DNA of 64,000 bases from Histoplasma ohiense (Eukaryota; Ascomycota; Eurotiomycetes; Onygenales; Ajellomycetaceae). Positions within the stretch are counted from its first letter, which is position 1, and each line of letters begins with the position of its first letter. This document shows, piece after piece, positions 10,697 to 21,855 of the stretch. The stretch spans positions 3,091,501 through 3,155,500 of the forward strand of contig JAEVHH010000002.1 of assembly GCA_017607445.1 (NCBI GenBank). Reading direction: 5' to 3'. The translations under genes and the position numbers were made by a program. The notes beneath the pieces are model-generated. The model was given only the letters and a program-made list of their open reading frames with translations, was not told the origin of the DNA and did no database searches.

Positions 10697-12931
10697 ATGG
10701 AGAACAAGGTCGCTGAACTCCTACGCCAGCTAGAGGAGGCAGAACGGCGACGGGAAGAGGCAGAACGGCGACATGAAGAGGCAGAACGGCAACTTCAACA
10801 CAGTACTCTCTTCCAGCTTCTCGATCGCTGTCACAACTCTCTGTCACTGGCGATCCGAGTCGAGACGAAAGCGCGCCTAACCACTCAAGGCGTTCCAACT
10901 AACCCTGTTAACCGACTCTTTCCCAAAAAGATTATCCATTGGCTTGATTTTCCTCAGCTCCAGGATCAAATCTGGAGACAAGTCAACCACGCAAATGGTT
11001 TTGCCTCGCGCCAGCTCTTCCATTCCAACACCCAGATAGACATTATCGCAAGTAACATTCGAAACAAGCGAATTTTCTCAGAAGCGTCCTTACGGAATTT
11101 CGAACGAGATACCGTGGATAACTTCGTTGAGAGAATCATCAATGAACTGCAAGCCGATAAAACCCTGCGACAGACTCTTAATATTCAGAGCCAAGTGGAA
11201 TTCGATGACTTCGCAACCTTTACCCCCCCCGATGACAATCCTGAGCAAATGCAACTGGACGATGCCCCCCACCCCCCGGCGGACGCGGATAGAGCGAGAC
11301 GCGGTGCGAAACGTGGCACGAGAGGCGGAAGAACAGGGCTACGCAATAAAGGGCCATCAAGTCAAGTTCGCCCAACAAGGCGTCGCAATCGCCGTGCTGA
11401 TCAGTTTTGCGTTTACACTGGTTCGGACGAGCGACGGACACCGATCTTCGCAGTGGAGTTCAAAGCCCCTCATAAGCTAACGGTTACGGATCTACAGACA
11501 GGCTTGCATGAGATGGACTTGGAGCGCGATGTCATTAATCAAGAGGGCGACACTTTTGAGTTTTATGCCACCCATCTTGTTGCTGCCGTAGCCACTCAGA
11601 TATTCTCATACATGCATGACTCGGGAGTTGCATACGGTTGTATTCGGACAGGGGAGGCTTTTGTCTTCCTACATATTCCTGCTGATCCAACAGTACTTGA
11701 GTACTTTTTGTGTGTCCCAAATAAAGATGTGTTGGAGGATGATGAACACCGCCTCCACCGGACTGCCATTGGTCAAATGCTTGCATTCACCCTTCAGGCA
11801 CTAGCTGCTGAACCTCCATCCCAAGAATGGAAGGAGACCGCCGATAAAGAGCTTGCTACTTGGGAGGTTGAATACTTAGACGTCTTACGTGGTATCCCCG
11901 AAACTATTCGCAAGGAACCGCCACCCTCCAATTATCGGCCCTCACACTGGAAACCGGTTCCAAAAGAACATAATACACGTTCCCGTGCTCGCTGTAAACA
12001 AGGCGCATCCACCCCGCACGGCTCACCAAATGAGGATAGCAGTAGTGATGGGGACATACCTTCACCGACTCCTGCACCAATCGTGGGCAGTCGATCAAGA
12101 CGCGGGAATAAGGATTCATCAGCTGGTGGGCGGGCGCATTCCACCACAAATAAATCCCAGGCTTACTCTCGCACGGAACGACCTTCCTACCCGTATTGTA
12201 CCGTGGCTTGTATTCGTGGTTTGATTAACAAGGATATTCTAGATGAGAAATGCCCCAACTTTGAACAGCACCGCGGCCCAAAGCATCCAATTAATGCGCT
12301 GGAGTTTAAACGCATGCTGCATCAGCAACTTGTCCAGGATCGAGAAGAGGGATTCGAACCGTTGGATATCCGGGGCCGGACGGGCTATATCATAAAGGCA
12401 ACTCTATTGTCTCACGGGTATACTGTAGTCATCAAGGCAACCATAGAGGAGAAGAAACACAGGCTCCAAGAAGAAACCAACAATTATCGCCGCCTCCGAA
12501 GCCTTCAGGGATATCAGATTCCTGTCTGCTTAGGCGCCTTTACGCCCAGAGTCAAATACTGGTACCACGGTGACATCATGACATATATGATGATACTAAG
12601 CTGGTCTGGTGCTCGACTTCAGTTCGTCGTCAACGACGCAAATATAAGTTTTTTTCAGGAAAAGCGCGACAAGGCTCTGGCCGTCCTCCTATCGAATGGC
12701 GTTAAGCACAAGGACAAAGAATGGCGCAATATGCTATGGGATGAACACACGGGTCATCTGGCAGTCATTGATTTGGAGGATATAGAATGGGTCAAACGTC
12801 GTCCGCCCCTCCAGTCGAAACCTGACAATACTCAAGGCGAGAAGTCCACCCGGACCAGGAAAAATAAGAAAAGGTGCTTGGCTTCTGCCTCAAGCCGTGA
12901 TGGTGGTGCACTAGAATTGGGAATCTGTTGA
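10697..12931 (+). CDS. Uncharacterised fungal protein: coiled coil, PD-(D/E)XK-like region and kinase-like C-terminal domain
   Basis: One intronless frame of 744 residues, starting at the ATG at 10697 in good context (ACAACCATGG). Residues 1-40 are an EEAERRR-type heptad coiled coil encoded by tandem 21-base units. A helical region follows, then a basic low-complexity linker. Residues about 235-256 (ADQFCVY...FAVEFKAP) place D235, E254 and K256 in a spacing resembling a PD-(D/E)XK nuclease core. After a Ser/Arg-rich linker, residues about 560-700 look kinase-like: a VVIK lysine (580), HKDKEWRN (671-678) matching HxDxxxxN, and VIDLED near 692 in place of DFG. Fungal FunK1-type kinases have a comparable catalytic loop, and expanded kinase-like families of this kind occur in Onygenales. 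Whether either domain is active is unknown. It sits between an AT-rich block and simple repeats. Confidence 0.75.
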   Translation: MENKVAELLRQLEEAERRREEAERRHEEAERQLQHSTLFQLLDRCHNSLSLAIRVETKARLTTQGVPTNPVNRLFPKKIIHWLDFPQLQDQIWRQVNHANGFASRQLFHSNTQIDIIASNIRNKRIFSEASLRNFERDTVDNFVERIINELQADKTLRQTLNIQSQVEFDDFATFTPPDDNPEQMQLDDAPHPPADADRARRGAKRGTRGGRTGLRNKGPSSQVRPTRRRNRRADQFCVYTGSDERRTPIFAVEFKAPHKLTVTDLQTGLHEMDLERDVINQEGDTFEFYATHLVAAVATQIFSYMHDSGVAYGCIRTGEAFVFLHIPADPTVLEYFLCVPNKDVLEDDEHRLHRTAIGQMLAFTLQALAAEPPSQEWKETADKELATWEVEYLDVLRGIPETIRKEPPPSNYRPSHWKPVPKEHNTRSRARCKQGASTPHGSPNEDSSSDGDIPSPTPAPIVGSRSRRGNKDSSAGGRAHSTTNKSQAYSRTERPSYPYCTVACIRGLINKDILDEKCPNFEQHRGPKHPINALEFKRMLHQQLVQDREEGFEPLDIRGRTGYIIKATLLSHGYTVVIKATIEEKKHRLQEETNNYRRLRSLQGYQIPVCLGAFTPRVKYWYHGDIMTYMMILSWSGARLQFVVNDANISFFQEKRDKALAVLLSNGVKHKDKEWRNMLWDEHTGHLAVIDLEDIEWVKRRPPLQSKPDNTQGEKSTRTRKNKKRCLASASSRDGGALELGIC
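10733..10798 (+). repeat. Tandem 21-base coding repeat (heptad coiled coil)
   Basis: Three near-identical 21-base units built on GAGGCAGAACGGCGAC encode successive EEAERRx heptads at the N-terminus of the large kinase-like protein. Each unit is exactly one heptad, so unit number can change without breaking the frame or the coiled-coil register. Confidence 0.75.
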
Positions 12932-13729
12932 AGGGATTGTCAGAATGAACGCTGGGTCGGTATCACCCGCCGAGAACCCAGCGTGAAACCTTTTTGACAT
13001 GTCTGCAATCAGTATTCGGAAACTTCGGAGGCGCGAGGAGGAGGAGGAGGAGGATGTGGTGGTGGTGGTGGACGGTGACAGTTTCACCCGTTGGGCAGAT
13101 CTCTGAGTTTTGATCCTCCTTTGTCTTTCTTATTTTTATTCATTCCGGTTATCCTGTTTCCCTCAGTCAAATTCGTTACTCTGGCATTCATTCCCTTTCT
13201 GTCTCCTTCCTAGTTATTACTGCTGTCAAACATTATAGATTAGCCATGAGGTACCTTAGAAAATAGCTTGCAAGTATAAATATATTATAAATATATCACG
13301 TTTTCAGTTAAACCCGGTCCATCTTTTGTATCTTCTGAACTTCCTGGAGAAACATGTCATGACTAATCAACTCAGCCCTAATCATTTTCGCCAAATCGGG
13401 TAATTCATGTTTACTCAGTCCACACCAGACAAGGTTCTCGAGAAGTGCATATTCGCCGAAAATGGCCCCTCGCGAGCAAGGAAGAGCCGAGGTGACGCTG
13501 GGGGGCAAAACCAAGTTATAATGCCCAGTTTTCCCCGCATTCATTGAGCTAAGAGAACTCCAACAATGGAAAGTAAACTCAACCGAGGAACTGTTTGTTC
13601 CCGTATATGAGCACGGCTTCTATCCCATCGAACGGACAGTGTGAAAACCAATCAAGCAAGCACCTTTCCCCCTGATATATATAACCTTTTCCTAGAAGGG
13701 ATTATCACATCGCATTAGCTTCGGCTGCC
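12932..13729. other. Intergenic region with GAG/GTG microsatellite
   Basis: A GAG-type repeat at about 13030-13053 is followed directly by a GTG repeat at about 13055-13072. The rest up to 13300 is AT-rich with no coding signal. A short minus-strand open frame at 13308-13544 is listed separately. The last 150 bases are the promoter and leader of the M20 peptidase gene. Confidence 0.5.
13308..13544 (-). CDS. Small hypothetical protein or C-terminal gene fragment
   Basis: A 78-residue ATG-started frame with protein-like composition. The second half, from GEYALLENLVWCGL to VQKIQKMDRV, has an amphipathic helical look. I do not recognise a family. A CTCTTAG acceptor-like sequence lies just upstream of the ATG, so this may be the last exon of a lost or unrecognised gene. 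It lies antisense to the promoter of the M20 peptidase gene, so a full upstream gene is unlikely. Confidence 0.3.
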   Translation of the reverse strand: MNAGKTGHYNLVLPPSVTSALPCSRGAIFGEYALLENLVWCGLSKHELPDLAKMIRAELISHDMFLQEVQKIQKMDRV

Positions 13730-15127
13730 ATGGCGTCCTTCACCGTCGACGAAATATCCCAAGTTGTAGAACAACACCGTCCCGATCTCGGCCCGTATGA
13801 AGGCCTGTACAAACATCTGCACGCCCACCCGGAGCTCTCCCACCAAGAATACAACACGGCCAAAACTGTCGCGAACAAGCTGCAACAGCTGAACATCCCG
13901 GGCCTCCGAATCCACACAGGAATTGGCGGCACCGGCGTCGTCGCCGTCCTCAACAACACCAACAAAGCAGCATCTCCATCCAGCCAGGTCGGCCCGACTG
14001 TCCTCCTCCGCGCGGAATTAGACGGCCTCCCCGTCCGCGAGCAAACCAACCTCCCCTACGCCAGCAAAGAAACAACCCATGACGCCAATGACGGAAACAA
14101 ACCCAAACCCACCATGCACGCCTGCGGCCACGACCTACACATGACCTGCCTTCTTGCTGCGACAGACTCCCTAGCCTCCCCCGCGCTCCGCGCCCGCTGG
14201 CACGGGACGCTGGTCGTCCTCTTCCAGCCCGCGGAGGAACACGGCAACGGCGCCGCCCGCATGATCTCCGACGGGCTCTTCTCCCCCACCTCGCCGCACA
14301 ACATCCCAATCCCCGACGTCTTCCTGGGCCAGCACGTCCTGCCCGCCCGCGCGGGCACCATCGGCATGAAGCCCGGCGCCCAGATGGCCGCCTCGGACTG
14401 TCTCAAAGTCACCTTCCACGGCCGCGGCGGCCACGCCTCCATGCCGCACTTCACCATCGACCCGATCGTCATGGCCAGCAGCGCCGTGGTGCGGCTGCAG
14501 ACCATCGCCAGCCGCGAGGTGCAATCGGGCAGCGTCGACGGCCTTGGCGTCGTGTCCGTCGGCAGCCTGCATGCGGGCAGCGCCGCGAACATCATCCCGG
14601 CCACGGCGGAGATGGAGGTGAACGTACGCACGGCGGACGAGGCGACGCGGGCGAAGGTGCTGGCGTCCGTGGAGCGCATTGTGCGTGCGGAGAGCGAGGC
14701 GAGCGGAGCGGAGAAGGAGCCGGAGATCACGCGGACGTTGAGTTTCCCCGTCACCGTGAACGATGCGGCGGTGACGGGGAAGCTGGGCGCGACGTTCAAG
14801 CGGCTGTTCGATGATGATGATGATGATGATGATGACGCATCGAAGGAGGCTGGGGCCCTGTATCGTTTCTGCCCCGATTGGCCGCGGAGCAATGCGTCGG
14901 AGGACTTTGGGTGTCTGGGCGCTTCGGTGGGGAAGCCCAGTTGTTTCTGGTTTTTTGGCGGCGTGGACCCGCAAGCGTGGGATGCGGCGGAGAAGAATGG
15001 GACGATTGCAAGGGATATTCCTGTGAATCATTCGCCGTTCTTTGCGCCGGTTATGCAACCCACGATGCGGGTGGGAGTCGACGCGTTGGTTGGAGCGGCG
15101 TTGACGTTTCTGCAGAAAAGGGAGTGA
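13730..15127 (+). CDS. M20-family metallopeptidase/amidohydrolase (M20D type)
   Basis: A single exon of 465 residues starting at ATG 13730. Family signatures in order: LYKHLHAHPELSHQEYNTA, VLLRAELDGLPVREQ, MHACGHDLHMT with the metal-ligand candidates C132 and H134, LFQPAEEHGNGA with the E169-E170 pair, GRGGHASMPH in the lid/dimerisation domain, and SEDFG near the C-terminus. Enzymes of this group cleave N-acyl amino acids or related amides (hippurate, indole-acetyl-amino acids and similar) with one or two metal ions. No signal peptide is evident, so a cytosolic enzyme is inferred; the substrate cannot be told. A run of nine Asp codons at about 14809-14835 forms an acidic insert in the catalytic domain before the GALYRFCPDWPRSNASEDFG part. 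Confidence 0.9.
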   Translation: MASFTVDEISQVVEQHRPDLGPYEGLYKHLHAHPELSHQEYNTAKTVANKLQQLNIPGLRIHTGIGGTGVVAVLNNTNKAASPSSQVGPTVLLRAELDGLPVREQTNLPYASKETTHDANDGNKPKPTMHACGHDLHMTCLLAATDSLASPALRARWHGTLVVLFQPAEEHGNGAARMISDGLFSPTSPHNIPIPDVFLGQHVLPARAGTIGMKPGAQMAASDCLKVTFHGRGGHASMPHFTIDPIVMASSAVVRLQTIASREVQSGSVDGLGVVSVGSLHAGSAANIIPATAEMEVNVRTADEATRAKVLASVERIVRAESEASGAEKEPEITRTLSFPVTVNDAAVTGKLGATFKRLFDDDDDDDDDASKEAGALYRFCPDWPRSNASEDFGCLGASVGKPSCFWFFGGVDPQAWDAAEKNGTIARDIPVNHSPFFAPVMQPTMRVGVDALVGAALTFLQKRE

Positions 15128-16146
15128 AGCTCCAAGGGCTTTTTATATTTCTCAGCTCTATTCTCTAGGCAGAGTGATTAGCCTGTGTATTTTTTCCTCT
15201 CATCGTTCTGTTTCATTCATGATTTGTCATCTTTATTCCAGAGAAGAGGACAAGGAGAATCCAAAGAATGAGAGGGGTACCCGATACTGCCTGTGTAATA
15301 TACATGTGTATATACATAGTTAATTAAGACTAATAATCGAAAAAAGTATCATTGATTTGTATTATGAAAGTTCCACAACGTAAACTATATATACCGTAAC
15401 AACTATAAATCCAACAACTAAACAACCACATGTACATGTACATGTACATACATATATATGCATAAGAAAACGGGGGGAAGGCGGCGGGGAGAGAGGTGTA
15501 TGTGACAGGATGTGTGACGGGGGTAGGTTTCTAAAGAAGTTTGGGCTTGATTTCGCATTTTTGATCATTGATTTCCTGGTACCTCCAGTGTGTACCCCTC
15601 CCTTAATTTTTATTTAAAAAAAAAAAAAATGCAAGGTGGAGAGGGAGTGGTCAAAATGCATTAGTACTGTTTCCCTAAAGTGTTGCCATTAAAGGTGAGG
15701 AGAATGGGGTAGAGGATAGGAGGAGAGAGGGAAGAGCGGTGGGAGGAGGCTCTGAAAACAAGAATGAAAATGATATACGTGATAATTATAAATACTCAAA
15801 GCGTATATCTGAGTATGCAAGGGAAATGTATAATGCGCCTGTTCAATTCATGAAGGAAAGGGCCCCTAATGTAATGTGAAAAACCCCAGCGCTCATAAAA
15901 CACAGGAGGAAGAACGGAATGGAAAAGAATAATTAACGCCCCGAGGATATATATGCATGGCCCCGATCCTATTCCCAAACATGAAGAGTAAACGGAGAGG
16001 ATATAAAAAACCCATTCCAAATCAGTAAACCAAAAAAAAAAAAAAAAAAAAAAAAAAAAGGTGTGTATACATATATTCATTCATACATATCCCAAGGGGG
16101 ACTGATAATAATGAACACAATTATGTTTTCTTTCCATGGACCCTTT
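15128..16146. other. Convergent intergenic region with homopolymer runs
   Basis: Contains GTACATGTACATGTACAT at about 15430, A runs at about 15616-15629 and 16032-16059, and a purine-rich stretch at 15690-15750. It separates the 3' ends of the M20 peptidase and the CaMKK-like kinase. No coding region is supported. Confidence 0.45.
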
Positions 16147-19100
16147 TCATCCAATCCTCTTCGATTTATCGAACGGACACGAACTTCGATTCCCAAAAAC
16201 AATCCCTTCATCCTCTGACTCATCGTCTTCGTCTTCATCCTCATCATCACAGTCGTACTTACACTCGTCGTCATGGGTTCTGTCAGATGGCGTTTTCCGA
16301 GCTGTGACTGTTTCTCTAGTGCGAAGAAGGGGCGGTATGTGTCCGAAAGCATCTAATTCCTTCTCTCGCTCTGCTTTGTAGGTATAGAATCCATCAGCGG
16401 AGAGAGAAGAGGCGCCCGATATTACTGATGGAATACTGGGGTGCGAGGCAGAATGAGACATTCCACTGGTGAGTTCATCCGATGAGGACATGGTCAGTGC
16501 TGATGGAGGTGAAGTAATTGGCTCTCCTATCGGATGCTTGAACAGATAGTTTTGTTCCATGCCTATTTGATGCCATTCGGTGTCTATAGAGGAGAGCGTG
16601 CCTCGAGCGGGTAAGGAGCCGCCGCGGCCTCGTTCAGTCGAGTCCTTGAACCACGAAGCGGCTCCCTGTGCGTGATGACTTCGATCTTGATGCTGCATCC
16701 GTTGTCGTAGAAGTGTCTCGCGGGCTACATGGAACGACTCGGCTGGAGCATCATGCAACTGTTGGTGGAAACGGGATCGGTGGTGAGATGAGGTATTTGC
16801 TCGTGTGGGGACGTCATGGCTTGCCAAAGATGATAAAGAGGTCGAAGACGGACCCCGGGCTAAGTCGGGAGATTGGACGAGGCCTGTAGCAGACGCCGTA
16901 CTGACTGCAACGACGGGGCCAGAATGGGCATCTCCATCTATAGATGCCCGATCGGTGGATGGAGATCGCTGGCTTTGCCGATCGGGGCTCTGCCAACCCC
17001 ATCGTAGACGACGTCCAGCTCCCCCGAAAATACCGTTGACGCTGGATGCGAGCAGAGTTTCTGAGACCGGAGTAGTTGCTCGAGACCGCACGGGAGCCAC
17101 ATCCGTAATCAAGGGGCGAATTGTCTTGGTGGAATCGGCACTCGAAAACGTCGAGGATGACCTGTCTGAGAGGTTAGGACGGCGTCCTGCATCAGGGAGC
17201 TGGTCCTTCCGATATGATGACGAACTGGCAGTGCTGCCCCTTCTGGAAAAACCATGGTCTTCGGATGAAAAGGGTTTCGGAAGAATGCTATGTGAAGGAG
17301 CGTGATCGCCATCTTTGGTGATCCGGAAGGGTGACCACTGACTCGTATCATCGCTGAATGGCCCCCTTTTTTTAAGGTCCTCATTGTCATGGGTTTTGTA
17401 AGAAGCGATATTGCTCGAAGACGAAGTTAATATCGACGCGGAAGTAGCTGAAGTAGCTAAAACAGGCCCTCGTCTCCGGCCATCTTTCCCTCGTCCAAAA
17501 ATGGAGCCGCCCCATTTGGCTACGTTCGACCGAACTCGTTCGATAAAAGGCATTTTCGTGACCGCCTGAGTGACTTCTTCTTTCGAGACCTCGATCCTCT
17601 TACCCTTGCTCTGGTAGCCCGGATCTGTCGTTTCGATCCACTTCTGTTTGTCAGGGATATCACGAAGCACCCAAGGGTGGTGCTTAATCTCCTTCAAAGT
17701 TATCCGTTTGGCCGGATCTTTCATGAGTAGACGTCTCAAAAGATCACATAACTCGTCATCGATACTTTCGTAGGCAAGTTCATCGTCAGTTCGTTTGTTG
17801 CTGTTCATCACAAGCTGAGGGTTCGTTGCCTGGCTGGACGATGGATCCACTTCAACTGCTTTTAAACGTCTGCGTGGAATGAATACCTCGTTTTGCACGA
17901 TATTGTGAAACAGTTTATACTCGTCATCGCAAACAAATGGTAGCCTCCCAAAAATCATGCCATATAACGTAACGCCTAATGACCAAACGTCGATGGCGCC
18001 AGTGATCTTCGGGACATTGCCAATTTGGGTCTCAAACTCAGATCCAGTATAGCAGAGTTCCGGCGCATAAAAAGCTGGGGTTCCAACGGTTTTTGAGAGT
18101 TCTCTGGCATCATCGAGTTCTGTGGCGTCTGTCTCCGTAACTCGCTCCTCATCGTCGTCGCGGATGGGCCGTCCGAGATAGGATACCCCGAAGTCGGATA
18201 TTTTGACCCGGCGATCTCTTGTAACAAGCAGATTTGCTGGTTTGATATCGCGATGTATGATACCTTGATAGTGAAGATACTCGAGTCCAAGAACAGAGTC
18301 TCGGAATGCACGACGGGCCTCGGAGAGTGTCAAACATGGGACATACATCTCATCGTCATCAGACAAAGGTTCTGGTTCTGAAGAATGAGAGGTAAATAGA
18401 CTTGAGACTGTACTTTGACGACGTTCGAGTGGAAGATCGGGGGCGTATGGCCCATACTGCGTTCCTTCTACAGCAGCCAGAGCCGTGTCGCTTAACTTAC
18501 TGTCAAGCTCATCCGCAGAGGATAAGGGCTTGCTCGTTACCTCGTGCATTCCGGAGCTGTCATGAACGGCAGGTGGGGCTTCTGGGTCCATTTCGTCGTC
18601 CGAAACTCCGCCGTGTTCCAAACTCCAGGCGGGAACTCCCGAGAACTGCGATACTATTGATCGCCGCTTCTGACGAGATATTTCTTTCTGCCGCCTTATT
18701 TCGTATTGCCTCTGGATCTCCTCCATGAAAAATGGAGACTCGGGAATTCCTTGTTTCTCGTGATCGAGCCTGTATTTATCCGTGGCCACAATGTCCCGAA
18801 GCCCTTTCTTACGCCAGACGATCTCACCATTCTCCACAAACTCTAATACGATATAAACCTTCTGTTGATTTGGGTCGTCAATCACTTCAAGCAGACTGAC
18901 AACATTCTCATGTCTGGCCTTCTTAAGGATGGCAACCTCCTTCTTAACTTTATCTTCGGGATTGCCTAGTTTACCCAATCGGCGGCGTTTCGAATATCTT
19001 TGGACAATTTTAATGGCCACTTTCTTTCCAGTCCTCATATGGCGACCAAGTTTCACCTTCCCGTGCTCACCTCGGCCTAGTTCATCGAGGATTTCGTACT

Positions 19101-20104
19101 CGTTAATTAACTTGTTGCCAGTGAGCATGTCGCGATCGACCTCAACTGTGTGCGTTCTGTAAAAAACCATCAGAAATAAGTTTCTACTAATATATAGCAA
19201 ATAAAGCCAATAAAGCCACGCAAAACGTTTTGTCATAGCTGTAAAACATTACAAATTATTCTAACGGGTAGCAGACTTACTCTTTGGGTTCTTGAAGATG
19301 AGTAGGATGGAGGTATGAAAACGAAGAACGGCCTTCTGCAGATTTTGGTGGGGATGGATGAGCGGGACGAGAAGAGAAAAGGCCAGGACTCGATATCGGT
19401 GTGTGACCAGTTGTGCGCCAGCCTTGGCCGCGAGAACCAGCGTCACTAGTAGACCATGATGGACCGGAAGATGATGATGGGTAGGGTGATGGGTAGGAGC
19501 TGCGGGAGCGGAGGTGGGGTTGAATGCGGGTGGGGTGGACTTGTGATTGAAGAACGGCGTAAGACTGGTCTGGATATATCGGTAGGTCATTCACAGAGTG
19601 TCCAGCTCGGTGCGAAAGAGTAGGATGTTCCGTTAGAGGGCTAAGGGGGGGATTAGATATGTCGGGAGCTTTTGGAACCATCGAATGTTGTGATGGGGAT
19701 GTCCCAAAGTACGAGCTCGTATAGTCGGTCGTAGCAGGTTCCAGACCAGCATGATCTGCTAAGGAGAGTAATGAGCTTGATGAAGTGTTGGTCGAAGAGG
19801 TCCGTGATGCATTTGAGGAATGCGGGCGAAATGGGAATACGTGAAGCCTGTGGGCTAAACCACGGCGTTCCTCTGGCCGGCCGTCAGGTTGTGTGCCCTT
19901 CTGGCGGGTTATCCCGCCCGACATCCGTCCCGACGTGGAGCCACTTGTGAGAGAGAATCGCCGCGACCTCGATCTCCGAGCAGGGGTATCAAAGGCTTGA
20001 CGTTCAAGGAGGGTAGAGCTATCGAGGGATAGCTGTGAACCTCGTCGACTTCGACTAACCGAGTTATTCGGTGAGTCGGCGGAGGATTCCCCAGTACGAC
20101 CCAT
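16147..20104 (-). CDS. CaMKK/Ssp1-Sak1-Elm1-like serine/threonine protein kinase
   Basis: Two exons, 20104-19281 and 19156-16147, give 1277 residues. The splice creates QEPKETHTVEVDRDMLTG immediately before the kinase domain. The domain spans about residues 295-773: glycine loop GRGEHGKVKLG, VAIK lysine 324, HRDIKPANLL (D578), DFG (D596), TPAFYAPELC activation segment and KHHPW end. An insert of about 200 residues lies between the hinge (VLEFVENGEIVW) and helix E. The GEHGKVKLG loop, the insert and the activation loop match fungal upstream kinases of the Snf1/AMPK pathway (Ssp1, Sak1/Tos3/Elm1), related to animal CaMKK. The 290-residue N-terminus and 500-residue C-terminus are Ser-rich and probably disordered. 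The C-terminal tail is acidic (CKYDCDDEDEDEDDESEDEG). The kinase call is certain; the exact orthologue is not. Confidence 0.9.
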
Positions 20105-21794
20105 CTTTGCGCAGTAACCGTAACCGCTTTGAAGTTACTTTCTTGCCCTCTCAGATATTTCTTGGTCTCGATTGAAAAACACTTCCGATCGTCTCTCTAT
20201 CGTCGTCCTCGAGGAAATGTGCAGGCTGATCTGAGTCTCTATGTATGGGAAACGACTACGGATAGAGAGACATGATAAAATATCACCGTTCCTTGTGAGC
20301 GAACCAGCAGGTGAGTGTTATATCCTCATCCCTTATAATTTGGTTGCTCATCGATAAGACGATGGAAGTTGTTCTCTTTCGTTGCGAGGGGGGAATTAGG
20401 CCAGCTAATCTAGCCCTGCAATCGAAGAACCGAGGATTCAGTTGCACATTTAAAGGGTGGGCGAGGGATGAATGCGGGATGTCCGTTTCCTGGCTGTCGG
20501 GAGGAAGGCGATAACAGAGGAGATGTCAGGGAGACAATGGAGGGCGAGTGTCGCAGGAATGATCGTGGATGGGGAACAACAAGCAATGCGATGTGGCAGG
20601 GAGGAAAAATGGCCAAAAGGACAGATGATACAGTGGGGCCGAAGGAACGTCGATCAACAAAGATCGATAAAACGAGAGATTGGAAGGCGAAGAAGGATTG
20701 GGAATCCGGTCGATTCGGTAGGGAGCAAAAAGAGGATGCTATATAATTGCTGAGCACAGGGAACTCAGAGAGGGGATGAGAGAGGAGACGTAAGGAGGAT
20801 GGAGGAGGAGGAGGATGGAGGAGGAGGAGGAGGAGGAGGAGTTGAGTTTGGCGAAGTCTGGTAGTGGTCGATATGCACGCAGTATCGTAAGGTAAATAGA
20901 ATACCTGGGTACGGAGTATGTATGGAGGAGTTACGGCTGGCTGTAAGTTGTATTTAATATTTAATCCGTATGTAAGCAAGCTACTGCCATGTGCTGTACA
21001 ACGTTCCAATGTTCCTGGATGGCACGGTGCCTGGTAGCATAGCATCGACCGGCAAGCAGCAAGCAGCAGCAGGAACACACAATTGTGATGGGTAAAAAAC
21101 GGAGGTCTCAATTCCATGGAGGCCCAAATGGCAGTCGTACTTCAATCACCAACAAAAGGTGGAGGGAGTGTATTATTATTACCTAGTACCGTTCAAGCGC
21201 TAAGTCTTATCTCGTTTTCAGGCCCACCAGTGCCCACCAGTGCCCACCCCCGTCGCTAGAGCGCTGAAGTGCCAACCGGGGCCGACAAAGTAGCGAGTGG
21301 GTCAAAGCCACTTGCAGCTCGAGAGTGGGCAAGCCTACTACTCCCTACTACTAGTAGTACTTGTTGATAGCGGCGGTGGCAGCACCCGCAGATTGGACCC
21401 TCTTGGTACCGCGCTTACAGTACCCTAGTAACTTAGCTGGTGAATACCTGATGCCGCTGGCCATTTGTTATTTGGTACTGGAGTGCCTGGGTATTATTGG
21501 CTGTGGCGGTCATAGAGTAGTATTTTACGAGCATTCTTAAGCAAATCCCCCCAGTTAAAATGTTTAAAATGTTTTTGGTTTTTCTCTGGAATTTTTTGTT
21601 GTTTGTCTTGTTTCTCAACTCAGCGTGTTTCTGTTAGCCTCTTGTTACATCCAGTAGTGTGTTGCAGCCCATTCTTACAAGCTCAACACCCAATGGCCCC
21701 ATGTCAAGCGCCACCTCAGTGTCCGGTGTCTGGTAAGCACTGACCATGGTAACAACTTGTGTGGACAGTGCACACTCCGGGTTGGTTGCCTTGG

Positions 21795-21855
21795 ACAAGG
21801 CTCTCTCTGGCTCTCTCTGGCTCTCTCTGGCCCTCTCTGGCCCTCTCTCACTCTC
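21795..21855. repeat. 10-base GGCTCTCTCT tandem repeat
   Basis: Five to six units of a 10-base pyrimidine-rich repeat with a G doublet, changing from GGCTCTCTCT to GGCCCTCTCT toward the 3' end. Confidence 0.8.

Noticed and set aside
14171..15058. Long minus-strand open frame opposite the M20 peptidase
   Set aside because: A shadow of the GC-rich coding sequence; its poly-His and poly-Ile runs come from the GAT repeat of the real gene.
20410..21117. 235-residue minus-strand open frame upstream of the kinase
   Set aside because: Strongly low-complexity (Leu, Pro, Ser runs from the GGA repeat) with no domain; more likely the leader of the kinase gene.
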